Assembly (NCBI GenBank): GCA_030067835.1
Contig: CP092441.1
Location: forward strand, 3,038,001 to 3,102,000
Direction of reading: 5' to 3'
Source of the DNA: Chakrabartyella piscis
Lineage (GTDB): Bacteria; Bacillota; Clostridia; Lachnospirales; Anaerotignaceae
Length of the DNA: 64,000 bases
Shown here: piece after piece, positions 8,651 through 18,075 of the stretch
Layout: every line of letters begins with the position of its first letter
Numbering within the stretch: position 1 is the stretch's first letter
Notes under the pieces: generated by a model
The model's database searches: none
Seen by the model: the letters and a program-made list of their open reading frames with translations, nothing else
What the model was told of the DNA's origin: nothing
Translations under genes and position numbers: made by a program

Positions 8651-8722
8651 AACTACTTTGGCATATGATGCAATCATAGGTTGATGCCACATCAGCCCTT
8701 TTCATCATAGAAAGGATTTATT

Positions 8723-9592
8723 ATGATACAAGACATTGCACCAAAAACATTTCACAATGAATTTACACCAAAAGCACCAAAGGACACAGACCTTGTGTTC
8801 ATCTTCCAAAAAGGGAAACCACTCTTTTATTTGGATGGTACAGAAAAGAAAATCCCTACTTATGCCATCATCAAGGAGCTGTTTCCAAACTCCATTAAGC
8901 GTATGGTATATCTTTGTTCTGTGGATGAAGTCACTGGGTTTTTCATTGGCAATTCCGAAAGAATCGAAGTAGAAAACAACTGTAAATTGACAGAGCTTTC
9001 CAATTGTGCTTTGGAGGATGTTCGTATTTTTCGTACATATGTGCCTTCTTGGCAAAGCTATATGGGTATCACTGCAAGCCATCTTTACAAATGGTATAAA
9101 TACCACAAATACTGTGGTCATTGTGCTGGCGAAATGGAGCACTCCAAAAAAGAACGTGCTATGATTTGCACCAAATGTGGATTTACAGACTATCCCAAAA
9201 TCTGTCCTGTTATCATTGTTGCCATCAAAAATGGAGATAAATTGTTATTGACCAAATATGCAAATCGTGGATTTACACGATATGCTTTGGTGGCTGGATT
9301 CTGTGAAATTGGCGAAACGGTAGAAGAAACAGTCCACCGTGAAGTCATGGAAGAAGTGGGTATCAAAGTGAAGAACTTGACCTATTACAAAAGTCAACCT
9401 TGGGGATTTAGCGAAAGCCTCATCATGGGATTTTTTGCTGAATTGGATGGAGATGCAGACATCACCTTGGATCGTGACGAGTTGGCAGAAGCCGTTTGGA
9501 TGGATCGCAAAGACATTCCCACCGACACCGAAAATGGTTTGAGTATTACATATACCATGATGCAAGCATTTAAAAATGGTGATGTGATTTAA
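8723..9592 (+). CDS. nudC: NAD(+) diphosphatase, NudC family Nudix hydrolase
   Basis: A 289-residue protein with an N-terminal domain, a zinc ribbon (Cys131, Cys134, Cys149, Cys152), a Nudix box at 192-214 (GFCEIGETVEETVHREVMEEVG) whose REVMEE residues bind metal, and the NudC-specific SQPWGF motif (224-229). The family hydrolyses NADH to NMNH and AMP and removes NAD caps from RNA 5' ends. All hallmark residues are present. A ribosome site AAAGGA precedes the ATG. The GCGGTGCC hairpin downstream serves as terminator. Confidence 0.92.
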   Translation: MIQDIAPKTFHNEFTPKAPKDTDLVFIFQKGKPLFYLDGTEKKIPTYAIIKELFPNSIKRMVYLCSVDEVTGFFIGNSERIEVENNCKLTELSNCALEDVRIFRTYVPSWQSYMGITASHLYKWYKYHKYCGHCAGEMEHSKKERAMICTKCGFTDYPKICPVIIVAIKNGDKLLLTKYANRGFTRYALVAGFCEIGETVEETVHREVMEEVGIKVKNLTYYKSQPWGFSESLIMGFFAELDGDADITLDRDELAEAVWMDRKDIPTDTENGLSITYTMMQAFKNGDVI

Positions 9593-9608
9593 TGATTTAC
9601 ACGCAAAA

Positions 9609-9628
9609 AGCGGTGCCTTGGCACCGCT
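9609..9628. terminator. Perfect hairpin AGCGGTGCC-TT-GGCACCGCT, copy 1
   Basis: A 9-bp perfect stem just after nudC. An identical hairpin lies at 9830-9849, so the two flank the 140-bp repeat. On the minus strand it is followed by a short T-rich run, giving terminator character. Confidence 0.6.
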
Positions 9629-9663
9629 CAGACTGTCAAAAAACCAAAATCTTTTTTCTTTTG

Positions 9664-9803
9664 GCGTCGCAGACTTCAATCCGCAGACGGAATCGCATTT
9701 CGTCGAGGACAAAAAGCGATTTCTAGGTGATTCGTAGAATCACTTGTGCGAGGAAATCGCTTTTTGTACCTATATCTACAACTTGAAATCCTGATTTCAA
9801 GTT
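9664..9803. repeat. 140-bp structured repeat, copy 1
   Basis: Near-identical in layout and exactly equal in length to 12537-12676. It contains three hairpins: AAAAAGCGATTTC pairing with GAAATCGCTTTTT, an inner GTGATTC-GTA-GAATCAC, and ACTTGAAATC-CT-GATTTCAAGT at the right end. Stem differences from copy 2 are compensatory (see findings). No open frame. Confidence 0.85.
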
Positions 9804-9829
9804 AGCGTGTCGACTTTTTCGACACGCAG

Positions 9830-9849
9830 AGCGGTGCCTTGGCACCGCT
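9830..9849. terminator. Perfect hairpin AGCGGTGCC-TT-GGCACCGCT, copy 2
   Basis: Identical to the hairpin at 9609-9628. It lies 5 bases from the end of the minus-strand galM and probably stops the gal transcript. Confidence 0.65.
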
Positions 9850-9853
9850 TCTT

Positions 9854-10876
9854 TTATTTGACCACATGATAAATGGTTGTGGTTTCATATGTTTCATCTT
9901 TTTTGAGTACAACTGATGGAAAGTCCTTTTGGTTCACTGCATCTGGGAAACCTTGTGTTTCAAAGCAAACAGCACTTCTAAAACCATAGGTTGCACCATG
10001 TTTCCCTTGCATATTTTCGTCAATATAATTCCCTGTATACATCTGCATACCCACTTGGTCTGTGTGCACTTCCAATGTCAAACCTGTTTTTGCACTGTCA
10101 CATCTTGCAACCAAACGCATTCCTTCACCATTTAACACAAAATTATGGTCATAACCATAACCGAACTGTAATTGTTCATTTTCTTCGCTGATACGAGAGA
10201 GCAAAGGTTGCTTTTTCCTAAAATCAAAGGGTGTATCCTTTACAGATAGGATTTTTCCTGTTGGCAAAGTGTTTGCATCACACTCTGTAATAGCATCTGC
10301 AAAGATTTGCACAGAAATATCCTCTAAATTGCCAGTTTCATGACCACTCATATTGAAATAACTGTGGTTGGTCAAATTGCAAAGAGTGTCACCATCTGTA
10401 ACCGCTTTGTATTGGATATAAAATCCGTTTTCATCGTCCAAAGCATAGACCACTTCCACATCCAAAGTAGCAGGATAACCCTCTTCGCCATCCATACTTT
10501 TGTATGTCAAATGCAAGCCATCACCTTTGATTTGGGCATTCCAAATTTGCTTGTCGAAACCTTGTAAACCACCATGCAAATGATTGGGTCCATTGTTCAC
10601 AGACAAAACATACTCTTTGTCATTTAAAGTGAATTTACCACCACCAATGCGATTGCCACATCTGCCAATCAAAGCACCAAAATAACAAGTATTTTTTTCA
10701 TATTCTGCAACAGAATCATATCCCAAAACAACGTCCACATCGTCTATCACAAAAGACTGCACAATGCCACCATAGGTCAAGATATTTACATAGGAACCCT
10801 TTGCATTTGTGATGGTATATCGGTCTACCCCTTGATTTTGACTGGTTGTTCCAAATTCAGATTTTGTGATTTTCAT
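9854..10876 (-). CDS. galM: Aldose 1-epimerase (mutarotase)
   Basis: A 340-residue GalM. It interconverts alpha and beta anomers of galactose and glucose, feeding galactokinase. Family signatures: NILTYGGIVQSF near residue 33, CYFGALIGRCGNRIGGGKF, GPNHLHGGLQGFDKQIW (catalytic His region), NLTNHSYFNMSGH (second catalytic His) and the C-terminal acidic region with catalytic Glu in AVCFETQGFPDAVN. Full length. Starts four bases after galT ends, with an AAAGG site, so galT-galM are co-transcribed. Confidence 0.95.
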   Translation of the reverse strand: MKITKSEFGTTSQNQGVDRYTITNAKGSYVNILTYGGIVQSFVIDDVDVVLGYDSVAEYEKNTCYFGALIGRCGNRIGGGKFTLNDKEYVLSVNNGPNHLHGGLQGFDKQIWNAQIKGDGLHLTYKSMDGEEGYPATLDVEVVYALDDENGFYIQYKAVTDGDTLCNLTNHSYFNMSGHETGNLEDISVQIFADAITECDANTLPTGKILSVKDTPFDFRKKQPLLSRISEENEQLQFGYGYDHNFVLNGEGMRLVARCDSAKTGLTLEVHTDQVGMQMYTGNYIDENMQGKHGATYGFRSAVCFETQGFPDAVNQKDFPSVVLKKDETYETTTIYHVVK

Positions 10877-10880
10877 CTTC

Positions 10881-12386
10881 TCAACCTTTCTTTGCTCCGC
10901 ATGTGTTCAAGAACTGAATAAATGCCTCTTTTCCTTCTTTGTTACGTTTGAATACGCCTGCATCTTCCAAAACTTCCGCAAACACCGAACCGATTTCTTT
11001 TCGGAGAATTTCTTCCACAGTATCCACAGTGATTTCATCATATTTAGGGATAAATCCTTGTACCCAATCCGCATGTGACGCTGTTTTTTCATCACTTCTA
11101 AGGTCTGTTCCATCCAAGATATATTTACCAACCAAGTCCATTTCACCAAGCAAACGAGGTGGCAAAACAGCAAGTCCCATCACTTCAATTAAGCCGATAT
11201 TTTCTTTTTTGATGTGGTGCAAATGCGCATGTGGATGATACATACCCATGGGATGTTCGTCCGTTGTGATGTTGTTTCTTAGCACCAAATCCAACTCAAA
11301 TACATCATCTTTTTTACGTGCAATTGGAGTGATTGTGTTGTGTGGAGTGCCTTCTGTTTCCGCAAAAATAAATGCGCTTTCGTCTGTATATTTTCTCCAA
11401 TTTATGAGGATTTTATCTGCCAAATCTACAAGCTTTTTATCATCTTTTCCTTGCAAACGAAGGACAGACATAGGCCAGTTGACAATACCACCTGTGATAC
11501 CCTCAAAGCCTTCAAAAGCAAAGGTTTCTTCCATTTCAGCCACTTCCATAGCAAAGGTATATCTCCCACCTTGGAAATGATCATGTGACAAAATGGAACC
11601 GCCAACAATGGGCAAATCTGCATTGGAACCAACGAAATAATGTGGCAAGAATTCCAAGAAACCGAACATTTTTTCAAAGGTATTTCGTTCGATTTTCATA
11701 GGTGTATGTGTGCCTGAAAACACAATACAATGTTCATCATAATACACATATGGTGAGTATTGCAAGAACCAATCACGTCCACCAATTTGCAATGGAATGA
11801 TTCTATGGTTTTGACGAGCTGGATGGTTCATTCTACCTGCATAACCAGCATTTTCTTTGCAAAGCATACACTTTGGATAGCCACTTTGTGGTGCATTTTT
11901 AGCTGCTGCAATGGCTTTTGGATCTTTTTCTGGTTTGGATAGATTGATGGTGATATCCAATTCTCCGTATTTTGTTTCTGTTTTCCAACGTCTATCTTTT
12001 GCGATACGATAACGTCTGATGTAGTCTGTATCTTGGCTTAATTTATAATACCAATCCGTTGCTTTTTCGTTGGATTTTGCTTTCAAATCCATGAATTTTT
12101 GAATGACTTCACGTGGATATGGAGTCAACAAACCCATGAGTTTTGTGTCGAATAAATCTCTGGAAACCACATCATCTTCTATGATTCCTTCTGTACAAGC
12201 ATAGTCCAAAAGCACACGTAAAATACACTCCAAATTTTCCATGCCAACCCATTCTGGTTCTATGTATTCATCCAAACGAAGCGCTTCTAAAATGGCATTT
12301 GTCACAACGATTTCATCAGAAGGTGTCATCAGTTCTGTACGCAATCCATAAGCAACTAAGTCTTTAATCCCTTGATATACTACCAT
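10881..12386 (-). CDS. galT: UDP-glucose-hexose-1-phosphate uridylyltransferase, Firmicutes type
   Basis: A 501-residue type 2 GalT, the length usual in Firmicutes (the E. coli type is about 350). It swaps UMP between UDP-glucose and galactose-1-phosphate. Seen: PKCMLCKENAGYAGRMNHPARQNHRIIP, NADLPIVGGSILSHDHFQGG (active-site histidines, SHDHFQGG) and TDEHPMGMYHPHAHLHHIKKENIG. The ATG at 12386 with AAAGGGG is preferred over a further 14-codon extension. Separated from galE by a 295-bp gap holding the second 140-bp repeat. Confidence 0.95.
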   Translation of the reverse strand: MVVYQGIKDLVAYGLRTELMTPSDEIVVTNAILEALRLDEYIEPEWVGMENLECILRVLLDYACTEGIIEDDVVSRDLFDTKLMGLLTPYPREVIQKFMDLKAKSNEKATDWYYKLSQDTDYIRRYRIAKDRRWKTETKYGELDITINLSKPEKDPKAIAAAKNAPQSGYPKCMLCKENAGYAGRMNHPARQNHRIIPLQIGGRDWFLQYSPYVYYDEHCIVFSGTHTPMKIERNTFEKMFGFLEFLPHYFVGSNADLPIVGGSILSHDHFQGGRYTFAMEVAEMEETFAFEGFEGITGGIVNWPMSVLRLQGKDDKKLVDLADKILINWRKYTDESAFIFAETEGTPHNTITPIARKKDDVFELDLVLRNNITTDEHPMGMYHPHAHLHHIKKENIGLIEVMGLAVLPPRLLGEMDLVGKYILDGTDLRSDEKTASHADWVQGFIPKYDEITVDTVEEILRKEIGSVFAEVLEDAGVFKRNKEGKEAFIQFLNTCGAKKG

Positions 12387-12418
12387 AATATCCCCTTTCA
12401 TATGTAATATCAAAAATA

Positions 12419-12446
12419 GCGGGTGCACACATAGGTACGCCCCTAC
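12419..12446. repeat. CCCCTAC hairpin repeat
   Basis: GCGGGTGCACACATAGGTAC then GCCCCTAC upstream of galT; nearly identical to 43817-43844, 31 kb away. Confidence 0.6.
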
Positions 12447-12536
12447 ACTTTCCCGTAGTAAGACCTTGAAGAACTTTTTTCTAATCGTGAAAAGTTCCTC
12501 AACTTCTTCAAAAACGCTTCTTCTTTTGAGCTTTTA

Positions 12537-12676
12537 GCGTCGCAGACTTTCATCCGCAGACGGAATAGCATTTCGTCGAGGATAAAAAGCAATTTCTAGG
12601 TGCTTCGTAGAAGCACTTGTGCGAGGAAATTGTCTTTTTCTCATCTGCTTACAACTTGAAATCCTGATTTCAAGTT
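12537..12676. repeat. 140-bp structured repeat, copy 2
   Basis: Second copy of the element at 9664-9803. Its middle stem reads GTGCTTC-GTA-GAAGCAC in place of GTGATTC-GTA-GAATCAC, a base-pair exchange that preserves pairing. It lies between galE and galT inside the putative gal transcript. Confidence 0.85.
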
Positions 12677-12682
12677 ATGCTC

Positions 12683-13672
12683 TTAATCTTGATATCCATT
12701 TGGATGGTTTTTATGCCAAATCCAAGCAGAAGAAATAATTTCTTCCAAGCTATCGTGTTCTGGTTTCCAACCCAAGATGGTTTTTGCTTTTTCGCTGGAT
12801 GCAATCAGTTGTGCAGGATCGCCAGCACGTCTTTCTACTTCTTTTGCAGGAATTGGATGTCCAGTTGCTTTTCTCGCAGTTTCAATAACTTCTTTGACAG
12901 AGAAACCAACGCCATTGCCCAAGTTGAAGATGTCGCTTTTGCCGCCATTTTGCAAGTAATCCACAGCCAAAATATGTGCTTGTGCCAAGTCGGTTACGTG
13001 GATATAATCACGGATACAAGTGCCATCTTCTGTAGGATAATCGTTGCCAAATACACTGATAAATTCTCTTTGGTTATTTGGTACTTGCAAAATCAATGGC
13101 ACCAAATGGCTTTCTGGGTTATGTGCTTCGCCAATATTTCCGCTTTTGTGTGCACCACAAGCATTGAAATAACGCAAAGAAACAAAGGAAATGCCATGTG
13201 CATTGCCAGCCCATTTGAACATTTTTTCCATTGCCAATTTGGTTTCGCCATAAGGATTTGTTGGTTCTGTTCGATCACTTTCCATAATGGGAACACGTTC
13301 TGGTTCGCCATAGGTTGCTGCTGTAGAGGAAAATACGATTTTATCCACACCATTTGCAATCATACAAGCCAAGAAATCCCTTGTTTTGCACAAGTTATTT
13401 TCGTAGTATTTCAAAGGATTGCCAACACTTTCGCCAACCAAAGAATATGCCGCAAAGTGAATGACTGCTTCGATGGTTTCGCTTTTGAATACATTTGTCA
13501 TAAAATCATTATCGGAAATATCGCCTTCATAGAACTTTGCATCTGGATGTACTGCTTTTTTGAAACCTGTTTCCAAGTTGTCCACAACAACCACTTCACG
13601 TCCCGCTTCGCAAAGTGCTGCAACTGTATGTGAACCAATATAACCTGCACCACCCAATACTAGAATAGCCAT
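12683..13672 (-). CDS. galE: UDP-glucose 4-epimerase
   Basis: A 329-residue extended SDR that interconverts UDP-galactose and UDP-glucose with bound NAD. Visible: the Rossmann motif LGGAGYIGSHTV at residues 6-17, VVVDNLETG, the FSSTAATYGEP region with catalytic Ser/Thr, and YGETK (Tyr and Lys of the catalytic YxxxK). Full length. The start overlaps the galK stop by one base (TAATG), indicating coupled translation. Confidence 0.95.
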   Translation of the reverse strand: MAILVLGGAGYIGSHTVAALCEAGREVVVVDNLETGFKKAVHPDAKFYEGDISDNDFMTNVFKSETIEAVIHFAAYSLVGESVGNPLKYYENNLCKTRDFLACMIANGVDKIVFSSTAATYGEPERVPIMESDRTEPTNPYGETKLAMEKMFKWAGNAHGISFVSLRYFNACGAHKSGNIGEAHNPESHLVPLILQVPNNQREFISVFGNDYPTEDGTCIRDYIHVTDLAQAHILAVDYLQNGGKSDIFNLGNGVGFSVKEVIETARKATGHPIPAKEVERRAGDPAQLIASSEKAKTILGWKPEHDSLEEIISSAWIWHKNHPNGYQD

Positions 13673-14940
13673 TATTTTACCTCCTCGGTCAATTCAACAC
13701 CGCCAGCCATACGTATGGAAATGACATGGCAAGCGCCTTTACACAACATGTTTTCGATACCTTCTACAAATTCTCCTACCATTTCTTGTGGTACAAATGC
13801 TTGGACTGTCCCAGCCAAACCACCACCATGGACACGAAAAGCACCTTTTCCTTCCAATAAAATATCGCACAAAGCAAGTGCGTACAACACTTCTTGGTCT
13901 TTGACACTGCCTTCTACAGACACATTTTGCAAATACATCAAAGAAGACAACCCTGATTCGTTTACCATATGTAAAAATTCGTCAAACTTGCCTGCTTCCA
14001 AAAGTCTTGCTTCTTCTTGTGCACGTCTATTTTCTCTAAAGAAATGAAGTGCTCTAAAAACTGCTCGATCTCCTACTTCTTTTCTAATTTCTGCAATGCG
14101 TTTGATGAATTCAGCTTCATCTGCATCACGTAAAACAGGTATACCCAACATTGCTGCAACTTGACGCATTTCCATTGGCATTGCGGAATATTGATCAGAC
14201 AAGTCTGCATGGTCTGCACCAGAATCCACAATACAAAGTGCATAACCAGAATCTTTAAAATCGAAGTCTAGTTTTTGTACAATTGGGTTTGCATTGTCAT
14301 GGAAATCAATTGCAACAATACCACCTACAGCAGATGCAGTTTCATCCATCAAACCACACATTTTTCCAAAGTATACATTTTCTGCGTATTGACCAATTTT
14401 TGCAATCTCCACTGGTGGCAATGCACCATCACAGAACAAACCATTCATAACAGTACCCAAAAGCACTTCATAGGCTGCTGAAGAAGAAAGTCCAGAACCT
14501 TTCAATACATTGGAAACTGCATACATATCAAATCCACCAACAGGATGACCCAGTTCAGTCAATCTTGCTGCCACACCACGAATCAAGGATGCAGATGTGT
14601 TTTTTTCATCTTCTTTCACAGACAAATCGGAAATATCCACAGCATCTTCTGCAAAACCTTCAGACAATACACGAATGACATTGGTGCCATTTGGCAATGC
14701 TGCTGCCACAATATCCATATCAACAGCAGCTGCCAAAACGCAACCATGTTGATGGTCTGTATGGTTGCCACCAATTTCTGTTCTGCCTGGTGCAGAGAAA
14801 ATACGTACATCTTCCCTTCCATAATATGTAATGAAACCCTTCACCACTTCGATGATACGATTGTCATAAAATTCAGAATTTTTTTTGTAACGAGGATATG
14901 CCGAAATCATGGTTTCCTCGCTGATGTTTGCTAATCTCAT
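13672..14940 (-). CDS. galK: Galactokinase
   Basis: A 422-residue GHMP kinase that phosphorylates galactose at C1 with ATP. Visible: the sugar-binding signature GRTEIGGNHTDHQHG (residues 52-66, the Firmicutes variant of GRxNLIGEHTDY), the phosphate loop GSGLSSSAAYEVLLGT, and the GGGLAGTVQAFVP motif near the C terminus. ATG at 14940 follows AAAGGAG. It follows a small membrane gene by 13 bases and overlaps galE. Confidence 0.95.
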   Translation of the reverse strand: MRLANISEETMISAYPRYKKNSEFYDNRIIEVVKGFITYYGREDVRIFSAPGRTEIGGNHTDHQHGCVLAAAVDMDIVAAALPNGTNVIRVLSEGFAEDAVDISDLSVKEDEKNTSASLIRGVAARLTELGHPVGGFDMYAVSNVLKGSGLSSSAAYEVLLGTVMNGLFCDGALPPVEIAKIGQYAENVYFGKMCGLMDETASAVGGIVAIDFHDNANPIVQKLDFDFKDSGYALCIVDSGADHADLSDQYSAMPMEMRQVAAMLGIPVLRDADEAEFIKRIAEIRKEVGDRAVFRALHFFRENRRAQEEARLLEAGKFDEFLHMVNESGLSSLMYLQNVSVEGSVKDQEVLYALALCDILLEGKGAFRVHGGGLAGTVQAFVPQEMVGEFVEGIENMLCKGACHVISIRMAGGVELTEEVK

Positions 14941-14953
14941 ATTGACTCCTTTC

Positions 14954-15202
14954 TTACTTTGCGATGACTGCATAGATAATCACTGCAACCAAAACAATTG
15001 CAATGGCAGAAACCACCTTGTCCATTGTACTCAAAGATACATCTATATGTTGGTATATGCTGTGTTTTGCACCTACGAATTTTGCTTCGATTTTATTGAG
15101 TTTTTCTTCTTTTTTGTTCAGTTCCTCTACACGCTTCATGAGCTCTTCTTCTTTGAGTGCCAATTCTTCTGCACGCAAATCCAAGTCTTTGTTTTCTTCC
15201 AT
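14954..15202 (-). CDS. Small coiled-coil membrane protein leading the galKE operon
   Basis: An 82-residue protein: an N-terminal charged heptad-rich helix (residues about 8-42, EELALKEEELMKRVEELNKK) and one C-terminal transmembrane helix (about 60-80, VVSAIAIVLVAVIIYAVIA), with no signal peptide; probably tail-anchored with the coil in the cytoplasm. AAGGAGG precedes the ATG. Thirteen bases separate it from galK, so it is the first gene of this transcript. I do not recognise a family and assign no function; its link to galactose use is by position only. Confidence 0.65.
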   Translation of the reverse strand: MEENKDLDLRAEELALKEEELMKRVEELNKKEEKLNKIEAKFVGAKHSIYQHIDVSLSTMDKVVSAIAIVLVAVIIYAVIAK

Positions 15203-15216
15203 TTCACTACCTCCTT

Positions 15217-15247
15217 ATGATACAGTTTGATACGTTCATTGTATCAT
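15217..15247. promoter_or_regulatory. Inverted repeat upstream of the small protein-galK-galE operon
   Basis: ATGATACA (15217-15224) and TGTATCAT (15240-15247) are perfect inverted halves 15 bases apart, starting 15 bases before the start codon and ending next to its ribosome site. On the minus strand the distal half contains TATGAT, a possible -10. It could be an operator or an RNA hairpin. Confidence 0.4.
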
Positions 15248-15287
15248 ATTTTTTGGTGTTTTGGTATTACGGGCATATTTCAGGTTA

Positions 15288-15473
15288 GTGGCTATTTATT
15301 GCTGGCGACCACAGGTCGCCCCTACAAGTGCAGGCGTTTTCATGATTTGTGGTTGTATGATAGCGGTCGATTCGTGAATCGCCCCTACAAGTACAAGCAT
15401 TTTCATGGTTTGTGGCTGGTTTATTGCTGGCGACCACAGCTCGCCCCTACAAGTGCAGGCATTTTCATGATTT
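15288..15473. repeat. Three tandem copies of a 61-63 bp unit
   Basis: Units start at 15288, 15349 and 15412, each GTGG...CGCCCCTACAAGT.CA.GC.TTTTCATG.TTT. Each unit contains one CCCCTAC hairpin (arms GGCGACC/GGTCGCC in units 1 and 3, CGATTC/GAATCG in unit 2). Outer sequence is conserved while hairpin arms change. Confidence 0.8.
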
Positions 15474-15493
15474 GTGGTGGTTCCGTCATTTAC

Positions 15494-15531
15494 AACAAAT
15501 CCCCTCGAAACGCATCTCGAAGGGATTTTGG
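15494..15531. terminator. Hairpin after the mgl operon
   Basis: AAATCCCCTCGA pairs with TCGAAGGGATTT. It lies just beyond the end of mglC on the minus strand; T-runs are weak on that strand, so terminator strength is uncertain. Confidence 0.5.
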
Positions 15532-15552
15532 TTTTCCTTCCTTTGGAAAGAA

Positions 15553-16554
15553 TTATTTTTTTGCAATGTATTTTCTAACGTCGATTGCAACTGCCAATAC
15601 AATAATCAAACCTTTGATGATGTATTGCAAGTATGCATTGATACCCAAGTAGTACAAGCTATAGTTGATTACTTGCAAGATGATAACACCAAGCAAGATA
15701 CCAGGTACTGTACCAACACCACCAGAGAAGGAAACACCACCGATTACACAACCAGAGATTGCATCCAACTCATAGTTGGTACCTGTTGCAGTGGTTACAG
15801 ATTGGATACGTCCAGCTTCCAAATAAGCAGCGATACCATACAATACACCAGCAACCAAGTAAATCAACATGATATTTTTTGCAACGTTTACACCAGATAC
15901 AGCAGCAGCTTCTTTATTGCCACCGATTGCAAACATATTTTTACCAAGTGTTGTTTTATTCCATACCACCCACATAACGATGGAGCAAAGAATCAAGAAC
16001 CACACCAAGTGAGGTACTCCCAACCAATAGCCATTGACCAAAGAGATATAATCAGAGTTCAAACTTGCAAGAGGTTGTGCACCACCTGCTTGACTGTCGA
16101 TGTACATACACAATGCGCCATAAGCGATGAGTTGTGTACCCAATGTGATGATGAAGGCATGCATGTGGAGTTTTGCAACACCAAAACCATTGATCAAACA
16201 GAAAATAACACAAACTACGATGGAAAGCACAAGTGGCAACCATAAAGGCAATTGTTCTGTGATTCCAGGATACATACGAGCTTGGTAAGTTACACTTTGC
16301 ATCAAGGATGCAGAAATTGCAGCCCCACAACCAAGAATACGACCAGCAGAAAGGTCAGTACCTTCCAAAACAATCATACCAGCAAGTCCAAGTGCCAAGA
16401 TACCTCTTGTGGATGCTTGTGCCAAAATTTTCCACATATTATTCATAGAAAGGAATGATGGTTCTTGTATCACTACCCCAAGGATCATTACGCCAAGGAT
16501 GACATAAAGGGCATAATCCAATAAATATTCATTCCATTTTTTTGTCAGTTTCAT
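15553..16554 (-). CDS. mglC: Galactose/methylgalactoside ABC transporter permease
   Basis: A 333-residue permease with about eight to ten helices, of the BPD_transp_2/RbsC-MglC type that carries monosaccharides. Typical segments: ILALGLAGMIVLEGTDLSAG, the EAA-like stretch NKTTLGKNMFAIGGNKEAAAVSGVNV, and AISGCVIGGVSFSGGVGTVPG. AAGGGGAGG precedes the ATG and it follows mglA by 15 bases. With MglA and MglB it makes a complete importer. Confidence 0.92.
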   Translation of the reverse strand: MKLTKKWNEYLLDYALYVILGVMILGVVIQEPSFLSMNNMWKILAQASTRGILALGLAGMIVLEGTDLSAGRILGCGAAISASLMQSVTYQARMYPGITEQLPLWLPLVLSIVVCVIFCLINGFGVAKLHMHAFIITLGTQLIAYGALCMYIDSQAGGAQPLASLNSDYISLVNGYWLGVPHLVWFLILCSIVMWVVWNKTTLGKNMFAIGGNKEAAAVSGVNVAKNIMLIYLVAGVLYGIAAYLEAGRIQSVTTATGTNYELDAISGCVIGGVSFSGGVGTVPGILLGVIILQVINYSLYYLGINAYLQYIIKGLIIVLAVAIDVRKYIAKK

Positions 16555-16569
16555 TTTTCTTACCTCCCC

Positions 16570-18075
16570 TTATACATACAAAGCTGCCAAACGCATGATT
16601 TCTTCTTGTGTTGTTGTTTTTGCGTCTACGATACCAGCCATTTTTCCATTACTCATTACCAAAATACGATCACAAACACCCAGAAGTTCTGGCATTTCAG
16701 ATGAAACCATCATAACACCTTTGCCTTCTGCTGCAAGATTGATGATGAGTTGATAAATTTCAAATTTTGCACCAACATCAATACCACGAGTTGGTTCATC
16801 CAAAAGCAATACATCAGGTTTGGTGAGAAGCCATCTACCAATGATTACTTTTTGTTGGTTACCACCAGAAAGAGAACGAATATGGGTTTTTTGAGATGGT
16901 GTTTTCACACTCATACTATCAATTACCCAAGCAGTATCTTCTTTCATTTTCTTTTCGTTGATGAAACCACCCTTTGCATAGGAATTGAGGTTTGCAATAA
17001 TAGAGTTGAAGTTGATATTGAGACCTCCAAAAATACCAGTTGCACGTCTTTCTTCTGTCAACATAGCAAAACCATTTGCAATGGATTCTCTTGGAATTTT
17101 GTTTGCTACTGGTTTGCCATCTTTGATGATTTCGCCAGATGCTCTATGTGCCATACCAAAAATAGTTTCCAAAAGTTCTGTTCTTCTACTACCCACAAGA
17201 CCAGCAATCCCAAGGATCTCTCCTTTTTTCAGTTCAAAGCTGACATCTTGACAAGTAGGCATATATTTGCCAGACAAGTTCTTTACTTCCATCAAAACAC
17301 CTTCTGGTGTATTTGTTTTGACCGGGAAACGTTCTGTCAAATCACGTCCAACCATAAGTTTGATGATTTTGTCTGTTGTCAAATCATGCGCAGATTCGGT
17401 AGCAATCCACTTACCGTCACGCATGATGGTTACTTCATCGGAAATATGTAGAATTTCTTCCATTTTGTGACTGATGTAAACCATTGCTACACCTTTGTCA
17501 CGGAGTTTGTTTATGATTACGAAAAGATGTTCCACTTCTTCTTGTGTCAAAGAAGATGTTGGTTCATCGAGAACTAAAATTCTTGCATTGTATGATACCG
17601 CTTTTGCAATTTCCACCATTTGTCTTTGGGAAACGCTGAGTTTACCGATCATAGTCTTTGGATTCACTGGAATGTCCAATTCATCAAAGACCCTTTGTGT
17701 TTCTTCGTACATTTTTTTGTGACTGACCAAACCGCCACTTTTTGGGAAACGACCCAACCAAATATTTTCCATAACGCTGCGTTTCAGCACTTGGTTCAAT
17801 TCTTGATGCACCATGGATACACCATTTTCCATTGCATCTTTTGGTCCCGCAAAACGACTTTCTTTGCCATCAATCATAACCACACCAGCATCTTGTTTGT
17901 AAATTCCAAACAAGCATTTCATCAATGTGGATTTACCTGCACCATTTTCACCCATCAGTGCGTGGACTGTACCTGGACGAAGTTTCAAATTTGCACCATC
18001 GAGTGCTTTTACACCTGGAAATTGTTTTTCCAAGTCACGCATTTCCAAAACATAATTTTCTTGCATTTCACTCAC
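16570..18075 (-). CDS. mglA: Galactose/methylgalactoside ABC transporter ATP-binding protein
   Basis: A 501-residue double ATPase of the sugar CUT2 class. First domain: Walker [10 protein letters not shown] near residue 43, signature [14 protein letters not shown], Walker [12 protein letters not shown]. Second domain: a degenerate Walker A ([16 protein letters not shown]), [14 protein letters not shown] and [14 protein letters not shown]. Full length. The frame opens with GTG at 18075, which has GGTGA upstream; an ATG three codons later is the alternative. A hairpin at 18278-18302 separates it from mglB. Confidence 0.93.
   Translation of the reverse strand: MSEMQENYVLEMRDLEKQFPGVKALDGANLKLRPGTVHALMGENGAGKSTLMKCLFGIYKQDAGVVMIDGKESRFAGPKDAMENGVSMVHQELNQVLKRSVMENIWLGRFPKSGGLVSHKKMYEETQRVFDELDIPVNPKTMIGKLSVSQRQMVEIAKAVSYNARILVLDEPTSSLTQEEVEHLFVIINKLRDKGVAMVYISHKMEEILHISDEVTIMRDGKWIATESAHDLTTDKIIKLMVGRDLTERFPVKTNTPEGVLMEVKNLSGKYMPTCQDVSFELKKGEILGIAGLVGSRRTELLETIFGMAHRASGEIIKDGKPVANKIPRESIANGFAMLTEERRATGIFGGLNINFNSIIANLNSYAKGGFINEKKMKEDTAWVIDSMSVKTPSQKTHIRSLSGGNQQKVIIGRWLLTKPDVLLLDEPTRGIDVGAKFEIYQLIINLAAEGKGVMMVSSEMPELLGVCDRILVMSNGKMAGIVDAKTTTQEEIMRLAALYV

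Noticed and set aside
15288-15473. Three regularly spaced repeats resembling a mini CRISPR
   Set aside because: Units are tandem without spacers and contain the dispersed hairpin; there are no cas genes.
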